In this document: in pieces, positions 52,424 to 61,215 of the stretch
How positions within the stretch are numbered: position 1 is the stretch's first letter
Layout: the number at the start of each line of letters is the position of its first letter
Assembly (NCBI GenBank): GCA_049646625.1
Contig: JBARWE010000086.1
Span: forward strand, 1-64,000
Origin: PRO6 sp049646625
GTDB lineage: Bacteria > Pseudomonadota > Alphaproteobacteria > Rhizobiales > Xanthobacteraceae
DNA: 64,000 nt
Direction of reading: 5' to 3'
The notes under the pieces: model-generated
The model's database searches: none
Seen by the model: the letters and a program-made list of their open reading frames with translations, nothing else
Told to the model about the DNA's origin: nothing
Program-made: the position numbers and the translations under genes

Positions 52424-55150
52424 ATGAACATCGTCATCGTGGAGTCGCCTGCGAAGGCCAAGACGATCAACAAGTATCTCGGCCCCTCCTACGAGGTGGT
52501 GGCCTCGTTCGGCCATATCCGCGACCTTCCGGCCAAGAACGGATCGGTCGATCCCGATGCCGATTTCAAGATGATCTGGGAAACCGACCCCAAGGCGGCC
52601 GGTCGGATGAACGACATCGCCCGCGCCGTCAAGGCGGCCGACAAGCTGATCCTCGCCACCGACCCGGATCGCGAGGGCGAGGCGATCTCCTGGCACGTTC
52701 TCGAAGTGCTGAAGCAGAAGCGCGCGCTGAAAGATCAGGCGATCGAGCGCGTGGTGTTCAACGCCATCACCAAACAAGCCGTCACCGACGCGATGAAGCA
52801 TCCGCGCCAGATCGACGGCGCGCTGGTCGATGCCTACATGGCGCGGCGCGCGCTCGACTATCTGGTCGGCTTCACGCTGTCGCCGGTGTTGTGGCGCAAG
52901 CTGCCGGGCGCGCGCTCGGCGGGCCGCGTGCAGTCGGTGGCGCTGCGGCTGGTCTGCGACCGCGAGCGCGACATCGAAAGTTTTGTGCCGCGCGAATACT
53001 GGTCGCTGGTGGCCATGCTGGCGACCCCGCGCGGCGACACCTTCGAAGCGCGGCTGGTCGGCGCCGACGGCAAGAAGATCCAGCGCCTCGACATCGGCTC
53101 CGGCGCCGAGGCCGAAGCCTTCAGGCAGGCCATCGCGGCGGCGAGCTTCACGGTCGCCGCGGTCGAGGCCAAGCCTGCGCGCCGCAACCCGCAGGCCCCC
53201 TTCACCACCTCGACGCTGCAGCAGGAGGCCAGCCGCAAGCTCGGGCTGGCGCCGGCCATCACGATGCGCATCGCGCAGCGCCTCTATGAAGGCGTCAATA
53301 TCGGCGGCGAGACCACCGGCCTCATTACCTATATGCGAACCGATGGCGTGCAGATCGCACCGGAAGCGATCGCGCAGGCGCGCAAGGTGATCGGCGAGCA
53401 GTATGGCAACGCCTATGTGCCGAAGACGCCGCGCGAATATCAGGTCAAGGCCAAGAACGCGCAGGAAGCGCACGAGGCGATCCGCCCGACCGATCTCGCC
53501 CGCCTGCCGTCGGTGCTGCGCGGCAAGCTCGATCCCGATCAGGCCCGCCTCTATGAGTTGATCTGGACCCGCGCCATCGCCAGCCAGATGGAGTCGGCGG
53601 AACTGGAGCGCACCACGGTCGACATCGCCGCCAAGGCGGGCAGCCGCGTACTGGAATTGCGCGCCACCGGTCAGGTGATCAAGTTCGATGGTTTCCTCGC
53701 GCTCTACAACGAAGGCCGCGACGACGACCCCGACGACGACGAGAACCGCCGCCTGCCGGCGATGAGCCAGGGCGAGCCGCTGACGCGCGAGGATCTCCGC
53801 GTCACCCAGCACTTCACCGAGCCGCCGCCGCGCTATTCGGAAGCCTCGCTGGTTAAGCGCATGGAAGAACTCGGCATCGGCCGGCCCTCGACCTACGCCT
53901 CGATCCTGCAGGTGCTGAAGGACCGCGGCTATGTCCGGCTCGACAAGAAGCGCCTGCATGCGGAAGACAAGGGCCGCGTGGTGATCGCGTTCCTTGAAAG
54001 CTTCTTCAGCCGCTACGTCGAATACGACTTCACCGCCTCGCTCGAAGACCAGCTCGACCGCATTTCCAACAACGAGGTCGACTGGCGGCAGGTGCTGAAG
54101 GACTTCTGGCGCGACTTCATCGGCGCGGTCGACGACATCAAGGACCTGCGCGTTGCCGAAGTGCTCGACGTGCTCGACGAGATGCTCGGTCCGCATATTT
54201 TTCCGCCGCGCGAGGACGGCAGTGATCCGCGCCAGTGCCCGAGTTGCAGCAACGGCCGGCTCAATCTGAAGGCCGGCAAATTCGGCGCCTTCGTCGGCTG
54301 CTCGAACTATCCCGAATGCCGCTACACCCGGCCGCTGGTCGCCGGCGGCGACAGCGAGACGGCCGACCGCGTGCTCGGCAAGGACCCCACCAGCGGTCTC
54401 GACGTCGCGGTGAAGTCAGGCCGGTTCGGCCCCTATATCCAGCTTGGCGAAGCAAGCGATGTCGGCGAGGGCGAGAAGCCGAAGCGCGCCGGTATCCCCA
54501 AGGGCACCCCGCCCGCCGACGTCGACCTTGCACTCGCGCTCAACCTGTTGTCGCTGCCGCGCGTAATCGGTCCGCACCCGGACGACGGCGAGCCGATCAA
54601 GGCCGGCATCGGCCGTTTCGGTCCCTATGTGCAGCACGGCAAGACCTATGCGAGCCTGGAAGCCGGCGACGAGGTGTTCACCGTCGGGCTGAACCGCGCG
54701 GTGACGCTGATCGCCGAGAAGATCGCCAAGGGGCCGGGCCGCGGCCGCTTCAAGGCCGATCCCGGCAAGCCGGTCGGCGACCATCCGACGCTCGGCGCCA
54801 TCGTCGTCAAGAACGGCCGCTATGGCGCCTATGTCAGCGCCGATGGCATCAATGCAACGCTGCCCGATGGCAAGACGCCCGACACCATCACGCTCGATGA
54901 AGCCATTGCGCTGATCGACGAGCGCGCCGCCAAGGGTGGCAAGGGTGGCGGCAAAAAGAAGCGAACCGCCGGCAAGGCGCCGGCCAAGAAGGCCACCACC
55001 AAGAAAGCGCCGGCCAGGAAAGCCGCAGCGAAGAAGGCTGTCGCCAAGAAGGCGGCGCCGCCGCGCAGTGCAGCCAAGACGGTGAAGACCGCGAGCAAGA
55101 CGGCGCCACGCAAGAGTACGGCCAAAAGCACCGCCAAGGTCGGCGGGTAG
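52424..55150 (+). CDS. topA: DNA topoisomerase I
   Basis: This enzyme of 908 residues relaxes negative supercoils. The TOPRIM domain (about 1-115) starts MNIVIVESPAKAKTINKYLG and includes TDPDREGEAISWH. The active-site tyrosine is Y303 in TTGLITYMRTDGV. One C4 zinc ribbon (CPSCSNGRLNLKAGKFGAFV) and several topoisomerase C-terminal repeats follow (about 640-840). A Lys/Ala-rich tail of about 60 residues ends the protein, resembling the histone H1-like small protein. Rnr begins 10 bases after the stop. Confidence 0.97.
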   Translation: MNIVIVESPAKAKTINKYLGPSYEVVASFGHIRDLPAKNGSVDPDADFKMIWETDPKAAGRMNDIARAVKAADKLILATDPDREGEAISWHVLEVLKQKRALKDQAIERVVFNAITKQAVTDAMKHPRQIDGALVDAYMARRALDYLVGFTLSPVLWRKLPGARSAGRVQSVALRLVCDRERDIESFVPREYWSLVAMLATPRGDTFEARLVGADGKKIQRLDIGSGAEAEAFRQAIAAASFTVAAVEAKPARRNPQAPFTTSTLQQEASRKLGLAPAITMRIAQRLYEGVNIGGETTGLITYMRTDGVQIAPEAIAQARKVIGEQYGNAYVPKTPREYQVKAKNAQEAHEAIRPTDLARLPSVLRGKLDPDQARLYELIWTRAIASQMESAELERTTVDIAAKAGSRVLELRATGQVIKFDGFLALYNEGRDDDPDDDENRRLPAMSQGEPLTREDLRVTQHFTEPPPRYSEASLVKRMEELGIGRPSTYASILQVLKDRGYVRLDKKRLHAEDKGRVVIAFLESFFSRYVEYDFTASLEDQLDRISNNEVDWRQVLKDFWRDFIGAVDDIKDLRVAEVLDVLDEMLGPHIFPPREDGSDPRQCPSCSNGRLNLKAGKFGAFVGCSNYPECRYTRPLVAGGDSETADRVLGKDPTSGLDVAVKSGRFGPYIQLGEASDVGEGEKPKRAGIPKGTPPADVDLALALNLLSLPRVIGPHPDDGEPIKAGIGRFGPYVQHGKTYASLEAGDEVFTVGLNRAVTLIAEKIAKGPGRGRFKADPGKPVGDHPTLGAIVVKNGRYGAYVSADGINATLPDGKTPDTITLDEAIALIDERAAKGGKGGGKKKRTAGKAPAKKATTKKAPARKAAAKKAVAKKAAPPRSAAKTVKTASKTAPRKSTAKSTAKVGG

Positions 55151-55160
55151 CGTCAGCGAC

Positions 55161-57488
55161 GTGAAGAGCCGCAAGCCACCCCCCGGCATCCCGGACCGCG
55201 AGGCGCTCCTTGCGTTCATCCGCGATGCCAAGGGCGAGGTCGGCACGCGCGAGATCGCCCGCGCCTTCGGGCTGAAGAACGCCGACCGCACCCAGTTGCG
55301 AAGGCTGTTGCGCGAACTGGCCGACGACGGCGTGGTAGCCAAGCGCGGCCGCAAGCTGCACGAGGCGCACGCGCTGCCGCCGACGCTGATCGCCGATGTC
55401 ACCACGCGCGACGCCGATGGCGAGTTCATCGCGGCGCCGACCGAATGGGACGAGGAGGCCGCCGGTCCGGCGCCGAAAATCCGCATCGTGCTGCCGCGAT
55501 ACCCCAAGCCCGGCACTGCCGCCGGCATCGGCGACCGCGCGCTGCTGCGGGTCGAACGCAGCGGCGACGAAGACGACGCCGTTCGCTGGCGCGGCCGCAT
55601 CATCAAGGTGCTCGACCGCAACAGGGGCCGCGTGCTCGGCATCTTTCGCGGGCTGCCCGACGGCAGCGGCCGGCTGGTGCCGGTCGACAAGAAGCAGGCC
55701 GACCGCGAACTGGCGATCGCACACGACGATGCCGGCGGCGCACAGGATGGCGATCTCGTCAGCGTCGAACTGCGCCGCGTCCGCGCCTTCGGCCCGCCGC
55801 GCGCGCTGGTGAAGGAACGGCTCGGCTCGCTCAAGAGCGAGCGCGCCGTCAGCCTGATCGCGATCCACGCCCACGACATCCCGCTGCGCTTCCCCGACGC
55901 CGCGCTGCATGAGGCGGAAACCGCCAAGCCCGCAACGCTCAACGGCCGCGAGGACTGGCGCAGCCTGCCGCTCGTCACCATCGATCCGCCCGACGCCAAG
56001 GACCATGACGACGCGGTGCATGCGGAAGCCGATCCCGATCCGGCCAACAAGGGCGGCTTCATCGTCCATGTCGCCATCGCCGACGTTGGTTTCTATGTCC
56101 GCCCCGGCACGGCGCTCGACCGCGAGGCGCTGAAGCGCGGCAACTCGGTTTACTTCCCCGACCGGGTGGTGCCGATGCTGCCCGAGCGCATCTCCAACGA
56201 TCTGTGCTCGCTGACCCCCGGCGCGCCGCGCAGCGCGCTTGCGGTGCGCATGGTCATCGATGCTACGGGGCGCAAGCGGGCGCACTCGTTCCATCGCGTG
56301 CTGATGCGCTCGGCGGCGAAACTTCACTACGCACAGGTGCAGGCGGCGCTCGACGGCCACCCGGATGAGGCGACCGCCTCACTGCTCGACCCCATCCTGC
56401 ACCCGCTCCACGCCGCCTATGCCTGTGTAAAATTGGCGCGCGACGCCCGCGAACCGCTCGACCTCGACCTGCCGGAGCGGAAAATCCTGCTCAAGCCCGA
56501 CGGAACGGTGGATCGCGTCGTGGTGCCGGAGCGGCTGGAAGCGCACCGGCTGATCGAGGAATTCATGATCCTCGCCAACGTCGCCGCCGCCGAGACGCTG
56601 GAAAAGCAGGGGTTGCCGTTCATCTACCGCGTGCACGACGAGCCGGACGTCGAGAAGATCCATAACCTTATCGACTTCCTGCACACGCTCGACATCGGCT
56701 TCGCCAAGGGCGGCGCGCTGCGGCCCACCCAATTCAACCGCGTGCTGGCGCAGGTGCGCGGCCGCGACGTCGAACCGCTGGTCAACGAGGTGGTGCTGCG
56801 CGCCCAGGCGCAGGCCGAATACGCCTCGGAGAACTACGGTCACTTTGGCCTCAACCTACGCCGCTACGCGCACTTCACCTCGCCGATCCGGCGCTATGCC
56901 GATCTCGTCGTGCATCGCGCGCTGATCCGCGCCTTGAAGCTCGGCGACGGCGCGTTGCCGGAGGATGCGACGACCGAATCGCTCGGCGAGATCGCGGCAC
57001 AAATCTCGCTGACCGAACGCCGCGCCATGAAGGCCGAGCGCGAGACGGCGGACCGGCTGATCGCGCACCATCTCGCCGATCGCATCGGTGCCACGTTTGC
57101 CGCCCGCATTTCCGGCGTCACCCGCGCCGGGCTGTTCGTCCGCCTCGACGATACCGGCGCCGACGGCCTGATCCCGATCCGCTCGCTTGGAACCGAGTAT
57201 TTCCAGTATGATGAAGCCCGCCACGCGCTGGTCGGTACGCGCAGCGGCGTCATGCATCGGTTAGGTGACGCGGTGGAGGTTCGTCTGGTAGAAGCGGCTC
57301 CGGTCGCCGGCGCCTTGCGTTTCGAGCTGATCGCCAGTCTTGCCGCCCCGCAGAACCGGCGCGGCGCCAGCGGCAAAAAGAACCGGGACCATCCCGGCAA
57401 GCCGCCGCGCAAGACCAAACGGAGCAAGGCCGCCGCATCGCGGAAACCCCAAAAGGGCAGCAGAAGCAGCAGGACGAGCAGACGATGA
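55161..57488 (+). CDS. rnr: Ribonuclease R
   Basis: This 3'-to-5' exoribonuclease of 775 residues degrades structured RNA. An N-terminal helix-turn-helix region (about 1-65) precedes cold-shock domains and the RNB domain with the four-aspartate site (TIDPPDAKDHDDAVHAE). It contains SPIRRYADLVVHRALIRAL and a C-terminal S1 domain (about 640-720), then a basic tail. GTG start at 55161. The stop overlaps the next gene's start. Confidence 0.96.
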   Translation: MKSRKPPPGIPDREALLAFIRDAKGEVGTREIARAFGLKNADRTQLRRLLRELADDGVVAKRGRKLHEAHALPPTLIADVTTRDADGEFIAAPTEWDEEAAGPAPKIRIVLPRYPKPGTAAGIGDRALLRVERSGDEDDAVRWRGRIIKVLDRNRGRVLGIFRGLPDGSGRLVPVDKKQADRELAIAHDDAGGAQDGDLVSVELRRVRAFGPPRALVKERLGSLKSERAVSLIAIHAHDIPLRFPDAALHEAETAKPATLNGREDWRSLPLVTIDPPDAKDHDDAVHAEADPDPANKGGFIVHVAIADVGFYVRPGTALDREALKRGNSVYFPDRVVPMLPERISNDLCSLTPGAPRSALAVRMVIDATGRKRAHSFHRVLMRSAAKLHYAQVQAALDGHPDEATASLLDPILHPLHAAYACVKLARDAREPLDLDLPERKILLKPDGTVDRVVVPERLEAHRLIEEFMILANVAAAETLEKQGLPFIYRVHDEPDVEKIHNLIDFLHTLDIGFAKGGALRPTQFNRVLAQVRGRDVEPLVNEVVLRAQAQAEYASENYGHFGLNLRRYAHFTSPIRRYADLVVHRALIRALKLGDGALPEDATTESLGEIAAQISLTERRAMKAERETADRLIAHHLADRIGATFAARISGVTRAGLFVRLDDTGADGLIPIRSLGTEYFQYDEARHALVGTRSGVMHRLGDAVEVRLVEAAPVAGALRFELIASLAAPQNRRGASGKKNRDHPGKPPRKTKRSKAAASRKPQKGSRSSRTSRR

Positions 57489-57952
57489 ACATGCATCCGC
57501 GATCGCGCTGGACGTCCAGCCTCAGCCTGCCGTCCGACCGCAGCCTGTGGCTGGCGATGCGGCGCGGCCTCAGTGGCCGCTGCCCGGCTTGCGGCCGGGG
57601 CCGGCTGTTCCGGGCGTTCCTGAAGGTCAACGATGCCTGCCCGGCCTGCAACGAGGCGCTGCATCACCACCGCGCCGACGACCTGCCCGCCTATCTGGTG
57701 ATCGTCGTGGTCGGCCATATCGTCGTGCCGGTGGCGCTGGCCATCGAGAAGTTCGCCGCTCCCCCGATCTGGTTGCAGCTGGCGGTCTACCTGCCGCTCA
57801 CCGTGGTGATGACGATCCTGCTGATCCAGCCGGTCAAGGGCGCGGTGGTCGGCCTGCAATGGGCGCTCAGGATGCATGGTTTTGACGAGAACGACCCCGA
57901 GCCGGATATTGTCGTCCGGCCCCCTGAAACCACCCCCTCCCCAACACGATGA
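57485..57952 (+). CDS. DUF983 family protein with two CxxC pairs and two membrane helices
   Basis: This 155-residue protein has a soluble N-terminal part with RCPACGRGRL and ACPACNEAL (two CxxC pairs, likely one zinc site), then two helices (YLVIVVVGHIVVPVALAI and LAVYLPLTVVMTILLI). DUF983 proteins occur widely in alphaproteobacteria, often near cytochrome oxidase genes, with no firm role. Start and stop overlap both neighbours by four bases (ATGA), so the gene is translationally coupled to rnr and the NUDIX gene. Confidence 0.88.
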   Translation: MNMHPRSRWTSSLSLPSDRSLWLAMRRGLSGRCPACGRGRLFRAFLKVNDACPACNEALHHHRADDLPAYLVIVVVGHIVVPVALAIEKFAAPPIWLQLAVYLPLTVVMTILLIQPVKGAVVGLQWALRMHGFDENDPEPDIVVRPPETTPSPTR

Positions 57953-58695
57953 AGCAGCCCGACCCCCAACGCGATCACGACGACGCCTTTCGTGGCACCT
58001 ACCCGAATATCCGGCCGCGCGACGCCGCGACCCTGATTCTGATCGACCGCAGCGAAACGACCCCGCGCGTGCTGGTCGGCCGGCGCCACCACGGCCACGT
58101 CTTCATGCCGAACAAGATCGTGTTCCCCGGCGGCCGGGTTGATCCCACCGACCACCGCGTGCCGGTCGCCGCCCCGATTCCCGCCGCGCTCGAAGACTTG
58201 CTGATGCGCGGCAGCCCGCGGATCGCCGCGGCGCGGGCGCGGGCGCTGGCCACCGCCGCCATCCGCGAAGCCTGCGAGGAAACCGGCCTGTGCCTCGGCC
58301 GCCCGGCCTCGCAATCGCTGGCCCGGCTCGACGGACCGTGGCGGCCGTTCGCCGACGCCGGGCTGCTGCCGGACCCCTCCAGCCTTTACCTGATCGCCCG
58401 CGCCATCACCCCGTCCGGTCGGGTCCGGCGCTTCGACACCCGGTTCTTCACCGCCGAAGCCTCGCGCATCACCCACCGGGTTCCCGGCGCGGTCCATGCC
58501 GATGCTGAACTGGTCGAGCTGGTGTGGATGCCGCTCGGCACGGAACCGCTGAGGGACCTGCACCCGATGACCCGCAACGTGCTTGGCGTGCTGGAACGCC
58601 GGCTTGCCGCCGGGCCGCTCGGCCACGACCACCCGGTGCCGCTGTTCCACTTCCGCAACGGGGCGATGCTGACCGACTACATCGGGGCCGGCTGA
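57949..58695 (+). CDS. NUDIX hydrolase, NUDT7/19-like
   Basis: This 248-residue hydrolase has the core Nudix residues AAIREACEETGLCLG, preceded by PNKIVFPGGRVDPTD. About 40 residues separate the usual G of the box from the REACEETG part, the insertion typical of the long-box NUDT7/19 branch that acts on CoA derivatives. Metal-binding glutamates (REACEE) are kept. Overlaps DUF983 by four bases. Confidence 0.9.
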   Translation: MKQPDPQRDHDDAFRGTYPNIRPRDAATLILIDRSETTPRVLVGRRHHGHVFMPNKIVFPGGRVDPTDHRVPVAAPIPAALEDLLMRGSPRIAAARARALATAAIREACEETGLCLGRPASQSLARLDGPWRPFADAGLLPDPSSLYLIARAITPSGRVRRFDTRFFTAEASRITHRVPGAVHADAELVELVWMPLGTEPLRDLHPMTRNVLGVLERRLAAGPLGHDHPVPLFHFRNGAMLTDYIGAG

Positions 58696-58721
58696 ATTCC
58701 CCGGCCACCTTTACGAAAATC

Positions 58722-58749
58722 TTGACTTCGGGACATTCCCCGCTAGGTT
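58722..58749 (+). promoter_or_regulatory. Candidate sigma-70 promoter for rpmG
   Basis: TTGACT (58722-58727) and TAGGTT (58744-58749) are separated by 16 bases, 68 bases before the rpmG start. This is the only good promoter-like pair in the space between the NUDIX and rpmG genes. Confidence 0.5.
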
Positions 58750-58816
58750 GCCGGCCAACGCGGGGGCAGTCTCGGCCGGCCCGGTTTTTGGCGTTTCCAG
58801 ACAGATCGAGGGTTTC

Positions 58817-58984
58817 ATGGCCAAAGCGGTCACCATCAAGGTCAAGCTCGTGTCGTCGGCCGACACCGGCTACTACTACGTCACGAAGAAGAATTCGCGT
58901 ACCATGACCGACAAGCTGGTCAAGAAGAAGTACGACCCGGTGGCGCGCAAGCACGTCGAGTTCCGCGAAGCCAAGATCAAGTAA
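58817..58984 (+). CDS. rpmG: 50S ribosomal protein L33
   Basis: This 55-residue protein reads MAKAVTIKVKLVSSADTGYY and ends HVEFREAKIK. It is the zinc-free (C-minus) form of L33, since no CxxC pair exists. The start ATG is at 58817; GAGGG lies upstream. A strong terminator follows. Confidence 0.97.
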   Translation: MAKAVTIKVKLVSSADTGYYYVTKKNSRTMTDKLVKKKYDPVARKHVEFREAKIK

Positions 58985-59012
58985 GGCTGCGCTTTTATCG
59001 TGATGGCGGCGG

Positions 59013-59035
59013 CGGGGCCTTGCGGCCCCGTTTTT
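59013..59035 (+). terminator. Rho-independent terminator after rpmG
   Basis: CGGGGCC (59013-59019), loop TTGC, GGCCCCG (59024-59030), then TTTTT. The stem of seven perfect pairs and the T run are classical. It may also stop transcription of pleD from the opposite side only poorly, as the T run is on one side. Confidence 0.9.
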
Positions 59036-59045
59036 GTTTGCCGCC

Positions 59046-60416
59046 TTATGCGGCCGTGGCGACCACCCGATTGCGGCCATCGAGCTTGGCACGGTAAAGC
59101 GCCTGGTCGGCCCGCTTGAGCGCCGCCGCCGGCGGCTCGCGCCCCTTAAGCGCGGCGATGCCGATCGACAGCGTGACATCGATCGCACGCGCGCCGCGCT
59201 CGATCGCAAACGGCACCCCGGCAACCGCCCGCCGCAGCCGCTCGGCAACGAGGCCCGCCACCTTGAGGTCGGTCTCCGGCATCACCACCACGAACTCCTC
59301 GCCGCCATAGCGGCAGGCGAGGTCGATGCCGCGGATCGCCTTGCGGATGCGGGAGGCGAACTCGCGCAGCACCTCGTCGCCGGCGTCGTGGCCATAGCTG
59401 TCGTTGATCGCCTTGAAGAAGTCGATATCGAGCATCATCAGCGCCAGCGGCTGGCCGCGTGCCGCCGCCTGCTCCGCCAGCGCCGCAAGGTGGCTCTCCA
59501 GATAGCGACGATTATGCAGGCCAGTCAGCGCGTCAGTGACCGCCATCTCGATCGAGGCATGGAAGTTGTCGCGCAGATGCTCGGCATAGCGGCGGCGCCG
59601 CACCTGCGTGCGCACCCGCGCCAGCAGTTCATGGCGATCGACCGGGCGCAGCAGATAGTCGTTGACGCCGATCTCAAGCCCGCGCAGCAGGTTGTCGCGG
59701 TCGCCGGCGTCGGCGATCGCCAGTATCGGCAGGTGGCGTGTACGTTCCAGCGAGCGCACCTGGCTGCACAGCCTAAGCCCGTCGAAATCCACAAGCCCGA
59801 GCGACACGATCATCAGGTCGTAGGCGTGCTCGGCGGCGTGGAATACCGCCTCGGCCGGACACGGCTCGACATCGACCGCATGCTCGGCGGTCAGCATCGC
59901 AGCCAGCCGCTGATAGGAGTCCGGCCGGTCGTCGACCAGCAAAATCCGCCCGGCCTTGCCGTCGTCGGCCACCGCATTGCGCTCCGGCGCCAGAATGCCG
60001 ACCTCGAACGAGGTCACGGCGCGCATGCGCAGTTCGTCGGTCATCATCTTCAGCCGGGTCAGCGAGCGCACCCGCGCGAGCAGGATCGCGTCGGCGACCG
60101 GCTTGGTGAGAAAATCGTCGGCGCCGGCCTCCAGCCCGCGCACCCGATCAGCGGGATGGTCAAGCGCCGTGACCATCACCACCGGGATGAAGCAGGTTTT
60201 TGGATCGGCCTTGAGACGGCGGCAGACCTCGAACCCGTCGAGGTCCGGCATCATGACGTCGAGCAGCACGATATCGCATTCGACCCGCGCGCAGACGTCG
60301 AGCGCCTCGGTGCCGTTCCTGGCGGTGATGACGTCGAAATACTCCGCCGACAGCCGCGCCTCCATGAGACGGATGTTGGCCGGCGTGTCATCGACGACAA
60401 GAACGCGGGCAGTCAT
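59046..60416 (-). CDS. pleD: PleD-type response regulator diguanylate cyclase
   Basis: This 456-residue enzyme makes cyclic di-GMP. It has a receiver domain with D in LLDVMMPDLDG (about 53), a second receiver-like domain (about 155-275), and a GGDEF domain with active CRYGGEEFVVVMPETD. An I-site RxxD (RGID) lies five residues before GGEEF, so product inhibition is likely. It mirrors Caulobacter PleD, controlling the stalk/flagellar switch. ATG 60414-60416. It follows divK by eight bases. Confidence 0.96.
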   Translation of the reverse strand: MTARVLVVDDTPANIRLMEARLSAEYFDVITARNGTEALDVCARVECDIVLLDVMMPDLDGFEVCRRLKADPKTCFIPVVMVTALDHPADRVRGLEAGADDFLTKPVADAILLARVRSLTRLKMMTDELRMRAVTSFEVGILAPERNAVADDGKAGRILLVDDRPDSYQRLAAMLTAEHAVDVEPCPAEAVFHAAEHAYDLMIVSLGLVDFDGLRLCSQVRSLERTRHLPILAIADAGDRDNLLRGLEIGVNDYLLRPVDRHELLARVRTQVRRRRYAEHLRDNFHASIEMAVTDALTGLHNRRYLESHLAALAEQAAARGQPLALMMLDIDFFKAINDSYGHDAGDEVLREFASRIRKAIRGIDLACRYGGEEFVVVMPETDLKVAGLVAERLRRAVAGVPFAIERGARAIDVTLSIGIAALKGREPPAAALKRADQALYRAKLDGRNRVVATAA

Positions 60417-60424
60417 CGCCACTC

Positions 60425-60790
60425 CTATCCGATGAACTGGCGCACGGTTTCCATGAACCGCCCGACCGAAATCGGCTTCGACAGATAGGCCTCGCAACCG
60501 CCCTCGCGAATCCGCTCCTCGTCGCCTTTCATGGCGAACGCGGTGACGGCGACCACGGGAATCGCGCGCAGCGCCGGATCGTCCTTGATCTGGCGCGTCA
60601 CCTCAAGGCCGGAGACCTGCGGCAACTGAATGTCCATCAGCACGAGATCGGGATGCAGCCGGCGCACCAGATCGAGCGCCTCGACGCCGCTCGACGTGCC
60701 GACGGTGGCATAGCCGTGCGCTTCCAGGAGATCGCGAAAGAGCTTCATGTTAAGCTCGTTGTCCTCGACGATCAGGACGGTCTTGGCCAT
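60425..60790 (-). CDS. divK: Single-domain response regulator DivK
   Basis: This protein of 121 residues is a receiver domain only: VLIVEDNELNMKLFRDLLEA and acceptor D53 in LVLMDIQLPQVSG, then KPISVGRFMETVRQF. DivK controls cell polarity and division kinases in Caulobacterales/Hyphomicrobiales. ATG at 60788-60790 with GGAGGG before it. The divK-pleD operon arrangement is as in Caulobacter. Confidence 0.97.
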   Translation of the reverse strand: MAKTVLIVEDNELNMKLFRDLLEAHGYATVGTSSGVEALDLVRRLHPDLVLMDIQLPQVSGLEVTRQIKDDPALRAIPVVAVTAFAMKGDEERIREGGCEAYLSKPISVGRFMETVRQFIG

Positions 60791-60915
60791 CCCGCCCTCC
60801 ACTGTCCAGATGCTTGGCCCACGCCTCGCCCGCGGCGGCCGCCAGCCGTACAAGCAGCGGCGCGGCTGCGACGGCAAACTAGAGACCAGAAGTTACGGAA
60901 AGGCAAAGGCGATCG

Positions 60916-61215
60916 ATGAGTAAGGGTTTACACGATCCCCGAGAAGCGGCGGAAATCGTGGCGGTTCAAGCACTTTCCTTTATCGCCACGGACCCGGAGC
61001 GACTCGGACTGTTCCTCGCCGAAACAGGACTCGGGCCGCAGAACCTACGCCAGGCGGCAACCGATTCCCGATTCCTGGCCGGCGTTCTCGATTTCGTGAT
61101 GCGGGACGATTCGATGGTGCAAGCCTTCGCCGCCAGCGCCGGCTTCACCGCGACGGCGATCGCAGCCGCGCACGACCTGCTCGGCGGCGCGCGCTGGGAG
61201 CGCGACAACCCGTGA
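60916..61215 (+). CDS. DUF3572 family protein
   Basis: This soluble helical protein of 99 residues starts MSKGLHDPREAAEIVAVQAL, contains AVQALSFIATDPERLGLFLA and then RDDSMVQAFAASAGFTATAI. It matches the DUF3572 pattern found in Hyphomicrobiales next to dinB or divK. Role unknown. It overlaps the dinB start by four bases. Confidence 0.88.
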   Translation: MSKGLHDPREAAEIVAVQALSFIATDPERLGLFLAETGLGPQNLRQAATDSRFLAGVLDFVMRDDSMVQAFAASAGFTATAIAAAHDLLGGARWERDNP